From Parafrankia sp. EUN1f (lineage in GTDB: Bacteria > Actinomycetota > Actinomycetes > Frankiales > Frankiaceae), in contig NZ_ADGX01000009.1 in the NCBI RefSeq assembly GCF_000177675.1, positions 36,525 to 100,524 of the forward strand: a DNA stretch of 64,000 nt, in the 5' to 3' direction. Below are positions 52,549-61,232 of this stretch, piece by piece. The position numbers were made by a program, and so were the translations under genes. The notes below the pieces were generated by a model. It made no database searches. It had not been told where the DNA came from and was given only the letters and a program-made list of their open reading frames with translations. Each line of letters starts with the position of its first letter. Within the stretch, counting starts at the first letter, position 1.

Positions 52549-52936
52549 CGGGCTGCGGTGGTCTGCCGGACCCGAACCTGATCGGCTCGCGGGTACCCAG
52601 TATCGGTCACTGGTTTGCCGGGTGGCCGGTGGCGGGATCTCGGAGTGGATGTCCGCGCTGGTGTGCGCATCCAGTGTCCTTTGGCGGCCGCTTCTGGCGG
52701 TCTTTTCCGTGTCGGCCGCCGGATCTCCGGGTGAGATTGCGGCAGCGCCGGTGCGCCATCCGCAGCCAACTGCTGCGGCGGTCGGCCCACCGCGCGTTCC
52801 TCCGCGACGCGCGCGTCACTCCCGCGGGCACGCCGAAATCACGGGTGAAATCCGGCACCTGGTCAGGGTCGGTCCAGGTGTGTGATCGTCAGGGCTACCG
52901 TGACGGTTACCTCCCTCCTGGATGTCAGGCCCGCTG

Positions 52937-52982
52937 GGAAACCGCTTTCCGAAGGTGAGGATAGAATGAGATCAAGCGCTTG
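52937..52982. promoter_or_regulatory. LacI-like sites GGAAACCGCTTTCC and CAAGCGCTTG
   Basis: A 14-bp site at 52937-52950 matches the 46529/48029 operators at 12 to 13 positions. A perfect 10-bp palindrome, CAAGCGCTTG, follows at 52973-52982. Both are far (about 510 nt) from the pectate lyase start, so the regulated transcript is uncertain. Confidence 0.5.
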
Positions 52983-53372
52983 CGCAAGATTCTCCCTGTC
53001 TCCGGGTTCCATGCCCGGCGCGGAGGGATCGCATCTCGCGGTGCGGTGTGACACGTCGTGACCGGACGATGTCGTGAGGGTGCTGGCCTGTCGTCGTGGC
53101 GGCCATCCTCGGGCTCTTGTGTGGCCCCGTTCAACGACCGAAATCGGCCGATCTTCGAGTCGCTACTCGAGTTGTCGGCTGCTGCCGAGCAAGATCCGGG
53201 CGTCGAGGTCGCCGGGGAGCGTTGACCGCGGTCGGCGCGATTGTGTGACAGCGCGGCGCGCCCGCGGGGGCCACCGGCCACCGGCGAGATTGGCCAGATC
53301 CGGCCTGTCCGGCCTGTCCGGCCTATCCGGCGAAGGACGAGGTCGTCGGGGCCTTGGCGGCCGTCCCGGGGC

Positions 53373-54377
53373 CTATCGGCCGCGGGCCCAGGCTGAGGCG
53401 GCGAACTGCCGCATCTGGGCCAGTCGCTCCCGGTCCTCCGGGGCGGTTCCGAGGAAGCCGCCGTGCCCCGCGGCCTCGAAGACATGCAGCTCGGCCTCGA
53501 GGCCTGCCCGCAGCAGCGCCCGATGGAAGCGCACCGTGTCCGACAGCAGGAGATCGCGGGTCCCGCTGAGCAGGATGGTCGGCGGAAAGCCCTTGGCCAG
53601 ATCGCCGTGAAGCGGCGAGAGGTAGGGATCGCGCAGGTCGTGGCCGTCGGCGTAGAGCAGGAGCGCCTGTGAGAGGTCCCGGTCGAGGATGGAGTCGATC
53701 CCGTGGTTGGTGTGGAACGTGTCGCCCCAGATGCTGAGGTCGACGACCGGCGTGTTCATCACCGCGGCGGCCGGTAGCGGCAGGCCCTCGTCGCGGGCGC
53801 GCAGAATCGTGCTCGCGACGAGCGACGCACCGGCGGAGGATCCGCCGAGGACCACGTCCTGTGGCCGATACTGATCAAGTAGTGCCCGGTAGGCGGTGAC
53901 GCAGTCGGTGACCGCGGCCGGGTATGGGTGATCGGGCGGCATGCGGTAGTCGACGGACCACACCCGGGCACCGATCCACTGCGACGTGTTGTACGTCCGT
54001 GCCCGGCAGACCGCGCCACCGCCCTGCACGAAGCCACCACCGTGGAAGTCGAGGTAGACCCGCCGGTCGTCGCCCGCCGCCCCGACCGGGACGATCTCGT
54101 ATACCGGGAAGTCGCCGAGGTCGATGTCGCGGATCTCGGTACCTGCCGGGATCGGGGAGGCTCCGGCCGCGGCGAGCGCGGCCTGGTCGCGTTCGGCGAT
54201 CACCCGGCGCCAGCCGTCGACGTCTTCGAGCGCGGGCCACCGCGTCGCTGGGGTTAGTACCCCCAACCCCAGCATCGCCTGCGCCTCGGGGCTCACGCTC
54301 GCCGGTACCGGCACGACCCGCTCGGGGACGCGCAACGCAGGCGGCAGTTCGTCAGGTCCGACCGCCCGAGTGCTCAT
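53373..54377 (-). CDS. Alpha/beta hydrolase, hormone-sensitive-lipase (HSL) type esterase
   Basis: The 334-aa protein has the HSL oxyanion motif FHGGGFVQGGG, the nucleophile GGSSAGAS, the acid in LSGTRDLLLSD and the catalytic His in AAGHGGFLG. It hydrolyses short-chain esters or lactones in the cytoplasm; there is no signal peptide. ATG 54377 is the natural start. The long upstream frame to 55778 is antisense to other genes. Upstream lie GC-rich 24-bp tandem repeats. The substrate is unknown. Confidence 0.88.
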   Translation of the reverse strand: MSTRAVGPDELPPALRVPERVVPVPASVSPEAQAMLGLGVLTPATRWPALEDVDGWRRVIAERDQAALAAAGASPIPAGTEIRDIDLGDFPVYEIVPVGAAGDDRRVYLDFHGGGFVQGGGAVCRARTYNTSQWIGARVWSVDYRMPPDHPYPAAVTDCVTAYRALLDQYRPQDVVLGGSSAGASLVASTILRARDEGLPLPAAAVMNTPVVDLSIWGDTFHTNHGIDSILDRDLSQALLLYADGHDLRDPYLSPLHGDLAKGFPPTILLSGTRDLLLSDTVRFHRALLRAGLEAELHVFEAAGHGGFLGTAPEDRERLAQMRQFAASAWARGR

Positions 54378-54440
54378 GGCGCCACACTGCCAGCAATTCG
54401 GCGCTCGTGTGTCCTCCAGGGCTCCGGCGGTCATGGTCAC

Positions 54441-54540
54441 CCGCGACGCGGCACCGCGGAACCGCGGCGATGCGGAACCGCCGCGACGCGGCACCGCGGA
54501 ACCGCCGCGACGCGGCACCGCGGAACCGCCGCGTCGGGTG
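54441..54540. repeat. Tandem 24-bp GC-rich repeats (CCGCGACGCGGCACCGCGGAAC units)
   Basis: Units begin at 54441, 54481 and 54505, the last two exactly 24 nt apart. They lie between the hydrolase start and a phosphotransferase remnant. The ACCGCGGAACCG core recalls the palindrome at 33330 and 58801. Confidence 0.75.
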
Positions 54541-54554
54541 CCGCGGTACCGGCA

Positions 54555-54851
54555 GCGACCCAGGACGTCGGCTACTTCCTGATGGGCGCGCTGACGACGC
54601 CGGACCGGCGGGACCACGAGACCGACCTGCTGCGGCACTACCTCGACGCGCTCGACCTGCCGGCGGACGCCCGTCCGTCCTGGGAGTCGTCCTGGCGCCG
54701 CTACCGAGCCAGCGCCGCCTACGGCCTCGCGATCTGGCTGTCGACGCTGGGCACCGACGGCTGGCAGCGCCACGACGTCTCCCTCGCACTGGTGGGGCGC
54801 TACGCGACGGCGTTCCGCGACCTCGACGCGGAGGCAGCCGGCCAGCCGTGA
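54555..54851 (+). pseudogene. C-terminal remnant of an aminoglycoside-phosphotransferase-like (APH) kinase
   Basis: The frame reads QDVGYFLMGALTTPDRRDHETDLLRHYLDAL and later RYRASAAYGLAIWLSTLG. This is the C-terminal helical part found after the active-site Asp in APH/choline-kinase-like small-molecule kinases. The ~200-residue catalytic part with the Brenner motif is missing and replaced upstream by the 24-bp repeats. An ATG at 54582 would permit an 89-aa product, but it could not be an active kinase. Confidence 0.55.
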
Positions 54852-55127
54852 TCTCACCGGCACGGGATGCGCGCGCACCGCGGCCGATCCGGCATCATCG
54901 GTGCGATGGCAGTAAGCCGCGTACGGGTTCGACCGGCATCGGCCGGTGACGCGACGCCGCGGAAGGATCTGGTGGTCGTTGACCGTGGATGGGCCTGAGG
55001 CAGAACGGCCGTCGGAACAGCCGGCAGAGCGTCCGGCAGGGCAGCCGGTGGAGCAGCGGGTGGAGGGGGCCCGGGCCCGGGCGGTCGCCGTCACTACGAG
55101 AGCCCGCTGCGCCGCCAGCAGGCCGCG

Positions 55128-55706
55128 GTGACGCGGGATCGCATCCTGGCCGCGGCGACCGAGATGGTCCACGGCTTTCCGACCTGGGACTGGGGAGCCC
55201 TCACCATCCGGGCGGTGGCGCGCCGCGCCCAGGTGAACGAGAGCACCGTGTACCGCTACTTCTCCAACGAGCGGCGCCTGCGCGACGCGGTGATGCGTCG
55301 TCTGGAGCAGGAGGCCGGGGTCGAACTCGAAAGGCTCCGGTTGGAGGAGTTCGGCGACGTCGTCGGGCGGATGTTCGCCTACCTGTCCTCCTTCCCGGTG
55401 GCCCAGCCGCCGCCCGAGGATCCGACCTTCGCCGACATCGACGAACGCCGGCGCCGCGCGCTCATCGCCGCCGTCTCCGACGCCGCCGTGGACTGGCCGG
55501 ACGAGGAGGCCGAGCTGGCCGCCGCGATGCTGGACGTCTTCTGGAACGTCTCGTCCTACGAGCGGCTGACGGTGACCTGGAAGCTGGATCCCGAACGCGC
55601 CACCCGCGCCGTGAACTGGGTCATCAGGACGCTGGACGCGGCGGTCAGAGCCGGCGACGGGCCTGGCTGCGGCCCCGGCGAGGCGAGTTCCGCGGGCGGC
55701 GGGTGA
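55128..55706 (+). CDS. TetR-family regulator, probable frameshift before the HTH
   Basis: The 192-aa frame from GTG 55128 has an HTH (RILAAATEMVHGFPTWDWGALTIRAVARRAQVNESTVYRYF) and a helical sensor domain. Natural homologues carry a segment like YESPLRRQQAA before the HTH. That segment is present just upstream (HYESPLRRQQAAV), but no start codon precedes it in this frame, while a good frame from TTG 54979 runs into the GC-rich GGCCCGGGCCCGGG stretch (55070-55085) in a different phase. Either the GTG is the true start or a 1-nt change disrupted the N-terminus. Confidence 0.75.
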   Translation: MTRDRILAAATEMVHGFPTWDWGALTIRAVARRAQVNESTVYRYFSNERRLRDAVMRRLEQEAGVELERLRLEEFGDVVGRMFAYLSSFPVAQPPPEDPTFADIDERRRRALIAAVSDAAVDWPDEEAELAAAMLDVFWNVSSYERLTVTWKLDPERATRAVNWVIRTLDAAVRAGDGPGCGPGEASSAGGG

Positions 55707-55816
55707 TGACAGCCCGGCGCGTACGCGGGCGGGCTGGGCTGTCGGCTGAGTGGTGATGACTCGCCACGGGTGACGCACGACGGGCCGGCTCTGACCGGTT
55801 CCGATAGGAAATCCTC

Positions 55817-56551
55817 ATGGAACTTGAGGGAAAGACCGCCCTGATCACGGGCTCCACCGGAGGCATCGGGCGGGAGACGGCCAGGCTGATGGCCGCGGCC
55901 GGCGCTCGGGTCGTCGTGACTGGTCGTGACGCTGCCCGTGGAGCCGCTCTCGTCGAGGAGATCGCGGCAGCCTGTGGGTCGGCCCGGTTCGTCGCGGCAG
56001 ACCTGGCCGACCCGGCCGGGCCGCACCGTCTTGCGTCGCTCGCGGGCCCCGTCGACATCCTGGTCAACAACGCGGCCGCGATTCCCAGCGCGCCGACGGT
56101 GTCGCAGGACGTCGAGTCGTTGGACGCGGCGCTCGCCATCAACGTCCGCGCGCCCTACCTCCTGACCGCCGCACTGGCGCCCGCGATGGTCGAGAAGGGC
56201 GCAGGCAGCATCGTCAACATCAGCACCCTTGCGGCGCGGGTCGGCATGCCCGGCTTCTCCGCCTACGGGGCGACCAAGGCCGCGCTGGAGTCGCTGAGCC
56301 GTGCCTGGGCAACCGAGTTCGGCCCGGCGGGCGTCCGCGTGAACACCGTCGTGCCCGGACCGACCGGCACGGACGCACTGGTCGCGGCCACCGGCGCGGA
56401 CGGCCTTGGCCGGCTCGCGCGGAACACCCTGCTCGGCCGGCTCGCGACACCCCACGAGATCGCCGAGACGGTCGTGTTTCTCGCCTCCGATCGCACCCGG
56501 TTCATCACGGGCGCGACGATCGCGGCCGGAGCGGGCCGGCCCGCGATCTGA
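55817..56551 (+). CDS. Short-chain dehydrogenase/reductase
   Basis: This complete 244-aa classical SDR has ALITGSTGGIGRETA, VNNAAAI (the NNAG-type motif), the catalytic Ser in NISTLAARVG, YGATKAA (YxxxK) and a C-terminal FITGATIAAGAG where most members end in DGG. It probably uses NADP, given the Arg after the first helix (VVVTGRDAARG). It lies 110 nt after the tetR gene on the same strand, so that regulator may control it. The substrate is unknown. Confidence 0.87.
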   Translation: MELEGKTALITGSTGGIGRETARLMAAAGARVVVTGRDAARGAALVEEIAAACGSARFVAADLADPAGPHRLASLAGPVDILVNNAAAIPSAPTVSQDVESLDAALAINVRAPYLLTAALAPAMVEKGAGSIVNISTLAARVGMPGFSAYGATKAALESLSRAWATEFGPAGVRVNTVVPGPTGTDALVAATGADGLGRLARNTLLGRLATPHEIAETVVFLASDRTRFITGATIAAGAGRPAI

Positions 56552-56629
56552 TTCCGGCGCCGAATTGGTGCGAGACTCCATGCATCGATCCGCTATGCGC
56601 GCTTTGCGCCGGTAGGTGCGTACGTCTCG

Positions 56630-57060
56630 GTGCTCAGGCGCCGCGTCCCGTCGAGGCACGGGCCGGGCTGGCCAGGCTGGTCCGGCCGCTGCTCGGCATT
56701 CCCGAGACCGATCAGGAAGCCATCCATCGGCCGGTACGTCACCCGGGACGTCGAGCTCCACGGCAGACGGTTCCCGCCGGCAGCGCCATCCTGTTCATCG
56801 TCGGCTCCGCGAACCGGGACGAGTCCCGGTATCCCGACGCGGACCGCCTCGACCTGCGCCGTCGGATGGGTAACCAGCTCACCTTCGGGCTCGGCGCGCA
56901 CTACTGCCTGGGCGCGGCGCTCGCCCGGCTCGAGGGCCGGGTGGCGATGGAGGAGATCCTGCGCCGCTTCCCGTCCTGGGACGTCGACTGGGAGACCGCG
57001 AAGCTCGCCCAGACCTCGACCGTCCGCGGCTGGGAGTCGCTCCCGATCACGATCGGCTAG
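56630..57060 (+). pseudogene. Cytochrome P450 remnant with deletions and frameshift
   Basis: A fragment like LLGIPETDQEAIH lies near 56690. Then comes SIGRYVTRDVELHGRRF in one frame, then VPAGSAILFIVGSANRDESRYPDADRL in another, leading to the haem-binding loop FGLGAHYCLGAALARLEGR (axial Cys present) and the C-terminus ending at 57060. The I-helix, the ExxR region and the N-terminal ~150 residues are gone. An ATG at 56866 allows a 64-aa tail only. It is clearly inactive. Confidence 0.75.
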
Positions 57061-57180
57061 CCTGCGGGTGCCGCGCCCTGCCGTCGGGGTTCGCCGAGTT
57101 GACGGGGGCGCGGGTCTGACGCGTCATGGAGGTCCGCCCGGTTGCTGTGCCGGCGGCGCGGCGGCGGGCCTGCGCGGCGG

Positions 57181-57235
57181 GGTGGCCGGGTGACCGGGTG
57201 GCGGGGTGGCCGGGTGGCCGGGTGGCCGGGCGGGC
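57181..57235. repeat. Degenerate GGTGGCCGG nonamer array
   Basis: About six tandem 8-9-nt units (GGTGGCCGG, GGTGACCGG, GGTGGCGGG) lie before the methyltransferase gene. This is simple-sequence DNA, possibly affecting the leader. Confidence 0.7.
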
Positions 57236-57267
57236 CCTAGGCGGGACGAGTCGATTGGTGGTGCGGG

Positions 57268-58227
57268 ATGAAGGCTGCGGAGGGCAGTCGCACGGCGGTG
57301 CTCGTCTGCCAGGGGAGGGCGGCCGCGGACGGCCTGACCGCCGCCGGCCGCTTCGCCGACCCGCTCGCGGCGCACCTGCTGCGCGGCGAGGAACGGCGAA
57401 CGGTCGAGCAGGTGCGTGCCGGCAAACCGCCCGCCGGCTGGCCCGACCGCATCGACTACGAATCGGTGCGGGCCTGCGCCACGATCATCGTGCCGCGGGT
57501 GATCGCTATCGACGACGCGCTGCGCGACCATCCGTCCCCGCAGGTCGTGCTGCTCGGCGCGGGCCTGGACGATCGCGCCTGGCGGATGCCGGAGCTCGCG
57601 GGCAGCGTCGTCTTCGAGGTCGATCATCCGGCGTCCCAGCGGGACAAGCGGGAGCGGCTCGCCGGCCTGGGGCAGCCGTGGGTGACGGGCCCCGGAGAGA
57701 TCACGCGGCCCGCCGGGCCCGCGGGGCCCGCGGAGCCGGTCCGGTTCGTCCCCGTCGATTTCGCCCGGGACCGGCTCGGCAGCGCGCTGGCCGCCGCCGG
57801 TCACCGCGCGGACGCGCCGACCACCTGGATCTGGGAGGGAGTCGTCCCCTACCTCACCCGGGCCGAGGTCGAGCGGACCATGGCCATCGTCGCGGCCCTG
57901 TCCGCCCCCGCCAGCCGACTGATCATCAACTATCAGGCCCGCCAGGTCCGGATCGCGATCGGGCAGTGGATCGCCCGGGTGATGCACACCCTGGCCCGGC
58001 GGCACAGCATGTGGGTGAGCGAACCGTGGCGCTCCTACTGGACGGCGGCGACGATGTGCGATCTCCTCGGCCGGCACGGCTTCACCGTCCGGCGCGACGA
58101 GGACCTTCTCGCCATCGCCGAGCGGCTGGACACCCCGACCTCCCGCCGCAACTCACTGCGCAGCGGCCGGGTCGTCGTCGCCGACCGCCCGGCAGTGAAC
58201 CCGGGTCTCGCGGGTATCCGGGAGTGA
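57268..58227 (+). CDS. SAM-dependent methyltransferase (leucine carboxyl methyltransferase-like, TIGR00027 type)
   Basis: The 319-aa protein has the family signature: SRTAVLVCQGRAAADGL, RFADPLAAHLL, VLLGAGLDDRAWRMPEL (SAM-binding GxGxD-like loop), VFEVDHPASQRDKRERL and WIWEGVVPYLTRAEVERTM. It transfers methyl groups from SAM to an unknown acceptor; many actinobacteria carry multiple copies. A GPAGPAGPAEP linker interrupts the middle. ATG 57268 is chosen. It is convergent with the next gene, 7 nt between stops. Confidence 0.85.
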   Translation: MKAAEGSRTAVLVCQGRAAADGLTAAGRFADPLAAHLLRGEERRTVEQVRAGKPPAGWPDRIDYESVRACATIIVPRVIAIDDALRDHPSPQVVLLGAGLDDRAWRMPELAGSVVFEVDHPASQRDKRERLAGLGQPWVTGPGEITRPAGPAGPAEPVRFVPVDFARDRLGSALAAAGHRADAPTTWIWEGVVPYLTRAEVERTMAIVAALSAPASRLIINYQARQVRIAIGQWIARVMHTLARRHSMWVSEPWRSYWTAATMCDLLGRHGFTVRRDEDLLAIAERLDTPTSRRNSLRSGRVVVADRPAVNPGLAGIRE

Positions 58228-58234
58228 GGCTCGC

Positions 58235-58663
58235 TCAGGAGCGTTGCAGGGCGAGCACCGGGATCGTCCGGATGCCCGCGGCCTTCGTCTCGTACTCCGC
58301 GAACCCCGGGTAGCGGCGCGCCTGCTCGGCAAACACCTGGTCGCGTTCGGTGCCGGTGAGTTCCCGGATGCCGACCTGGTACGTCTCGGCGCCGCGCTCG
58401 ATGGTCGTCGCACCGGCGGACGTCAGGTTGTAGTACCAGTCCGGATTCGACGGCGCGCCGGCCTTGGAGGCGAACACGTAGATCGTGTTGGTATCGGTAT
58501 CGTCCGCCAGGTACATCATCGGATTGACGTATTCGCGACCGCTCTTGCGGCCCCGGTGATGCACCAGCACCATCGGGGCGCCCGCGAAGTTCCCCCCGAC
58601 CTTCCCCGCGTTCGCCCGGAACTCGGCGATGATCTGTGCGTTCCAGTCGTTTGCCTCGGCCAT
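58235..58663 (-). CDS. Deazaflavin (F420)-dependent nitroreductase-family protein
   Basis: The 142-aa protein of the Ddn/FDOR-B type shows NAGKVGGNFAGAPMVLVHHRGRKSGREYVNPMMYL and SKAGAPSNPDWYYNLTSAGATTIE, which form the split beta-barrel binding coenzyme F420. Family members reduce nitro groups, quinones or unsaturated lactones. ATG 58663 follows GGAGGGG; the frame is open to 58780. No F420 biosynthesis genes are in the window. The substrate is unknown. Confidence 0.88.
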   Translation of the reverse strand: MAEANDWNAQIIAEFRANAGKVGGNFAGAPMVLVHHRGRKSGREYVNPMMYLADDTDTNTIYVFASKAGAPSNPDWYYNLTSAGATTIERGAETYQVGIRELTGTERDQVFAEQARRYPGFAEYETKAAGIRTIPVLALQRS

Positions 58664-58800
58664 CCCGACATCCCCTCCGGTGTCCCTGCGTCTTTGGTGT
58701 GCCTGCGTCAGCTGGCCGCCGCGCCAGCCTGCCACTGAGTGAGCTTCCCGCTGCCGGGCGGCGCAAGACAGACGCGCCACCGGCAGGGCTGGGTACAGGG

Positions 58801-58816
58801 CGGTTCCGCGGAACCG
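58801..58816. repeat. CGGTTCCGCGGAACCG palindrome
   Basis: This 16-bp perfect palindrome is identical to that at 33330-33345. It is located just past the 3' end of the LLM oxidoreductase gene (minus strand) and followed by a GGGCTCGGGCCC-rich hairpin, possibly a terminator. Confidence 0.7.
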
Positions 58817-58868
58817 CGCAGAACCTGCCCGGGCCCGGGCTCGGGCTCGGGCCCAGAACCAGGCCGGC

Positions 58869-59927
58869 CTAGGCCGCGCGGCGCCAGGCCTCGGCGAGCG
58901 CGGTGAAGCTGGCCTGGCGCCGGGCCCGGTCCAGGCTCGGGGTGACGACGACGATCTCGTCGGCCTGGGCCTGCTGCTTCATCTCCAACAGGCGGGCGGC
59001 GACGGCCTTCGGCTCCCCGGTGACCATCCGCCCGTCGTCGCGCCGCGCCGCCCGGAACCGCTCGGAGCGGGCGAAGCCGTGGACGTCCTCGGGCCGCAGC
59101 GGTTCCCGGACACCGCGGCTGATGTTCTGGATGGTGAGCGTCCACGCCGCCTCGAAATCCAGCGTGGCCTCCTCGTCCTCGCTGGCGAAGGCGAGCACGG
59201 ACATCGCCGAGTACGGCCCGTCGCCGTCGCCGTCGCCGCGGGCGGTGAACTCACGCCGGTAGGCGCGTAGCGCGTCGAACGCCAGCTCGGGGCTCATGTG
59301 ATGGGCGAACACCGCGCTCAGGCCGTTGACGGCCGCGAAGCGCGGTCCGTACGGGCTGGAGCCCAGCACGAACAGTTCGGGCCGCTCGTCGACCACCGGC
59401 GCCGCGACCAGCCGCGCGTACGGATGATCGGACGGGAAGCCGTCGCCGAGGAACGCCAGCAGCTCCCCGACCTGGTGGGGGAACTCCGCGCCGGCGTCGG
59501 CGCCGCCGCCCCGGCGCAGCACGTGCGCGGTCAGCGGATCGGTGCCCGGAGCCCGGCCGAGCGCGAGGTCGATGCGCCCGGGGTACATCGCCACCAGCGT
59601 TCGGAACAGCTCCGCGACCTTGAACGACGTGTGGTTCGGCAGCATGATCCCGGCCGCGCCGACCCTGATCCGGGAGGTGAACGCCCCGACATGCGCGGTC
59701 AGCAGCTCCGGGGCGCTGCAGGCCAGGCTGTGCATGTTGTGGTGCTCGGAGACCCAGTACCGCCGATATCCGGCCGCCTCGACGGTCTGCGCGATGCTCA
59801 CCGCACCCGCGATCGCGGCAGCCGGGCTCTCGCCGTGCTCGATCCCCACGAAGTCGAGCACGGCCAGCGGAAGGGATTCGTCGACGTCGCTCACTCGTAG
59901 TGTCAATCCCGCCCCGCCCGGAGGCAT
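58869..59927 (-). CDS. LLM-class flavin-dependent oxidoreductase
   Basis: The 352-aa luciferase-like monooxygenase fold shows AQTVEAAGYRRYWVSEHHNMHSLACSAPELLTAHVGAFTSRIRVGAAGIMLPNH (the group with MsnO8/YhbW-type N-termini), MYPGRIDLALGRAPGTD and FVLGSSPYGPRFAA. It uses reduced FMN or F420 for oxygenation or hydride transfer. ATG 59927 is preceded by GGGG very close; GTG 59894 (starting VSDVDESLPL) is an alternative. It is a single gene, with the substrate unknown. Confidence 0.88.
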   Translation of the reverse strand: MPPGGAGLTLRVSDVDESLPLAVLDFVGIEHGESPAAAIAGAVSIAQTVEAAGYRRYWVSEHHNMHSLACSAPELLTAHVGAFTSRIRVGAAGIMLPNHTSFKVAELFRTLVAMYPGRIDLALGRAPGTDPLTAHVLRRGGGADAGAEFPHQVGELLAFLGDGFPSDHPYARLVAAPVVDERPELFVLGSSPYGPRFAAVNGLSAVFAHHMSPELAFDALRAYRREFTARGDGDGDGPYSAMSVLAFASEDEEATLDFEAAWTLTIQNISRGVREPLRPEDVHGFARSERFRAARRDDGRMVTGEPKAVAARLLEMKQQAQADEIVVVTPSLDRARRQASFTALAEAWRRAA

Positions 59928-59973
59928 TCCCCGCGGGAGCGCGGCATCTCGGCTCAGGCGTACTCACAGGTGC

Positions 59974-60885
59974 TCAGGAGCGCAGGATCTCGGCGAGCTC
60001 GGGCCGGACGAGGCCGTCGAGGCTGCTCCACGGGACGAGGACGCTCTGCGGACCGAGCACGTACGGCAGCTCCGTCACGATCACCACCAGGCCCTTCGGG
60101 TTCACGACGAACTGCTGGTAGTTGGCCGGCAGCGGGTCGGTGACCCCGCCCGTCGGGCCGTCCGGGAACCGCCGCTCCAGCTCGGGCCGGACGACCGACT
60201 CCAGCCGGCGCAGGCCCGCGTCGGTGGAGGTGAAGACGTCCTCGATGGTGACGCGGTCACCGGTGCGCAGGTCGAAGACCAGGCCACTGGCGAGCTCGCT
60301 GGGGTGCGCCGCGCCGGGCGGGTAGCGGTCGCCGCCGAAGGAGAGCGCGAGCACCCGCGTGCCCACATGCGGATCGCCGGCTGTCAGGGTGAGGGTCTCG
60401 TGGGCGGTGTGGGCCTTCTCCTGGTCGACGTACGCGGCGATGGCCACGTTCACCCGGCGCACGACCGTCGCGTCAGGACCAGTCAGCACCGGCACGGCCG
60501 CGGTGTAGCTGGCGTTCGGCTCGATCGACCCCTGCTCGTTCCTGACCGTGATCCGATAGGCCGACGGTCCGCCCGGTGCCCTGGTGGCTGGGGAGCGCGG
60601 CTGATCCGCTGGTACGACCGGTGGTTTCTCGCGTGCGGTCGGGTGTGCGCCGGCGTGGCTGCCGGCGCTCTTCCCGCTGCTGCTTCCGCTGCCGCTGCTC
60701 GGCTGGCAGGCGGTCAGCAGCGTCAGCGGAGCCCCCATAAGCAGGACGCCGACGACTGCGGCGGCCGCCGACCCGCGGGTTCGGCGACGGACCAGGCGGG
60801 GAGCGCGGCCGGAGCCGGGCCTGGGGCCGGTACCGGTCCTGTCGTCCTGCTGACCTCGAAACGGTGAAATCCTGATCACGGCCAC
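59974..60885 (-). CDS. DUF3298/RsiV-like lipoprotein
   Basis: The ~303-aa protein has an Arg-rich N-terminus, a hydrophobic segment and lipobox (VVGVLLMGAPLTLLTAC), a Ser/Gly linker, and a C-terminal domain with RVLALSFGGDRYPPGAAHPSELASGLVFDLRTGDRVTIEDVF and VLGPQSVLVPWSSLDGLV. That matches the DUF3298 domain found in the anti-sigma factor RsiV and in exported proteins. It should sit on the outer face of the membrane. GTG 60885 or 60879 is the start. There is no sigma gene beside it, so an anti-sigma role is unsupported. Confidence 0.78.
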   Translation of the reverse strand: MAVIRISPFRGQQDDRTGTGPRPGSGRAPRLVRRRTRGSAAAAVVGVLLMGAPLTLLTACQPSSGSGSSSGKSAGSHAGAHPTAREKPPVVPADQPRSPATRAPGGPSAYRITVRNEQGSIEPNASYTAAVPVLTGPDATVVRRVNVAIAAYVDQEKAHTAHETLTLTAGDPHVGTRVLALSFGGDRYPPGAAHPSELASGLVFDLRTGDRVTIEDVFTSTDAGLRRLESVVRPELERRFPDGPTGGVTDPLPANYQQFVVNPKGLVVIVTELPYVLGPQSVLVPWSSLDGLVRPELAEILRS

Positions 60886-61232
60886 ATGGTGGGCCCGGCA
60901 CCGTCGTTTGGTCTGAAGCCAACACGACACCGGGCCGGTCGGCTTTCCGACTCCGAGCGCGATTCGCCGTGCGGGCCGCCGGTCACCTTCGGCGCGATGA
61001 CGCGTTGCCAGCTGGCACCGGTTTCCCCGGTCGGAGCGGCAGACTTGTTTCGAGAAGCGTTCCGGCTGAGGCCCGTGCCGTGGGCCTTTTCCATTCGATG
61101 ATGAGCATGTGGCAGAATTCCGAGGTTCTGCGGCAGGAATTGGCGGCAGCTCCGATTCTTCATCGGCGCATTCTTCTGATTGTTTTTTGGTCCGGTCCGG
61201 AGGTCGATCGGGGAACGGCGCCGGGCGTTGCG
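60886..61232. other. Intergenic region with a hairpin and an AT-richer patch
   Basis: This 347-nt gap between two minus-strand genes holds GGCCC-GTGCCGT-GGGCC followed by TTTT at about 61071-61090 (a terminator-like shape on the plus strand) and a lower-GC patch at 61100-61195. No ORF with support was found. A small RNA is possible but not shown. Confidence 0.4.

Larger units (their letters stand above)
52428..53372. other. Long intergenic region upstream of pectate lyase
   Basis: This 945-nt region lies between two minus-strand genes. It has operator-like palindromes at 52534, 52937 and 52973, tandem CCGGCCTGT nonamers at 53300-53326, and no frame with recognisable homology. The left half is plausibly the pectate lyase promoter; the rest may be decayed sequence. 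Confidence 0.5.

Noticed and set aside
52391..53610. Several 80-190-aa frames in the gap above the pectate lyase
   Set aside because: They are mutually overlapping, Arg/Pro-rich, without ribosome sites or family motifs, and look like GC-driven chance frames.
54378..55778. Minus-strand extension of the hydrolase to 801 aa
   Set aside because: The extra ~467 residues are antisense to the tetR gene and to repeats, with no domain; ATG 54377 gives a normal HSL-type esterase.
61071..61090. Rho-independent terminator for the kinase gene
   Set aside because: The GGCCC/GGGCC hairpin is followed by T residues on the plus strand only, the wrong orientation for the minus-strand kinase.
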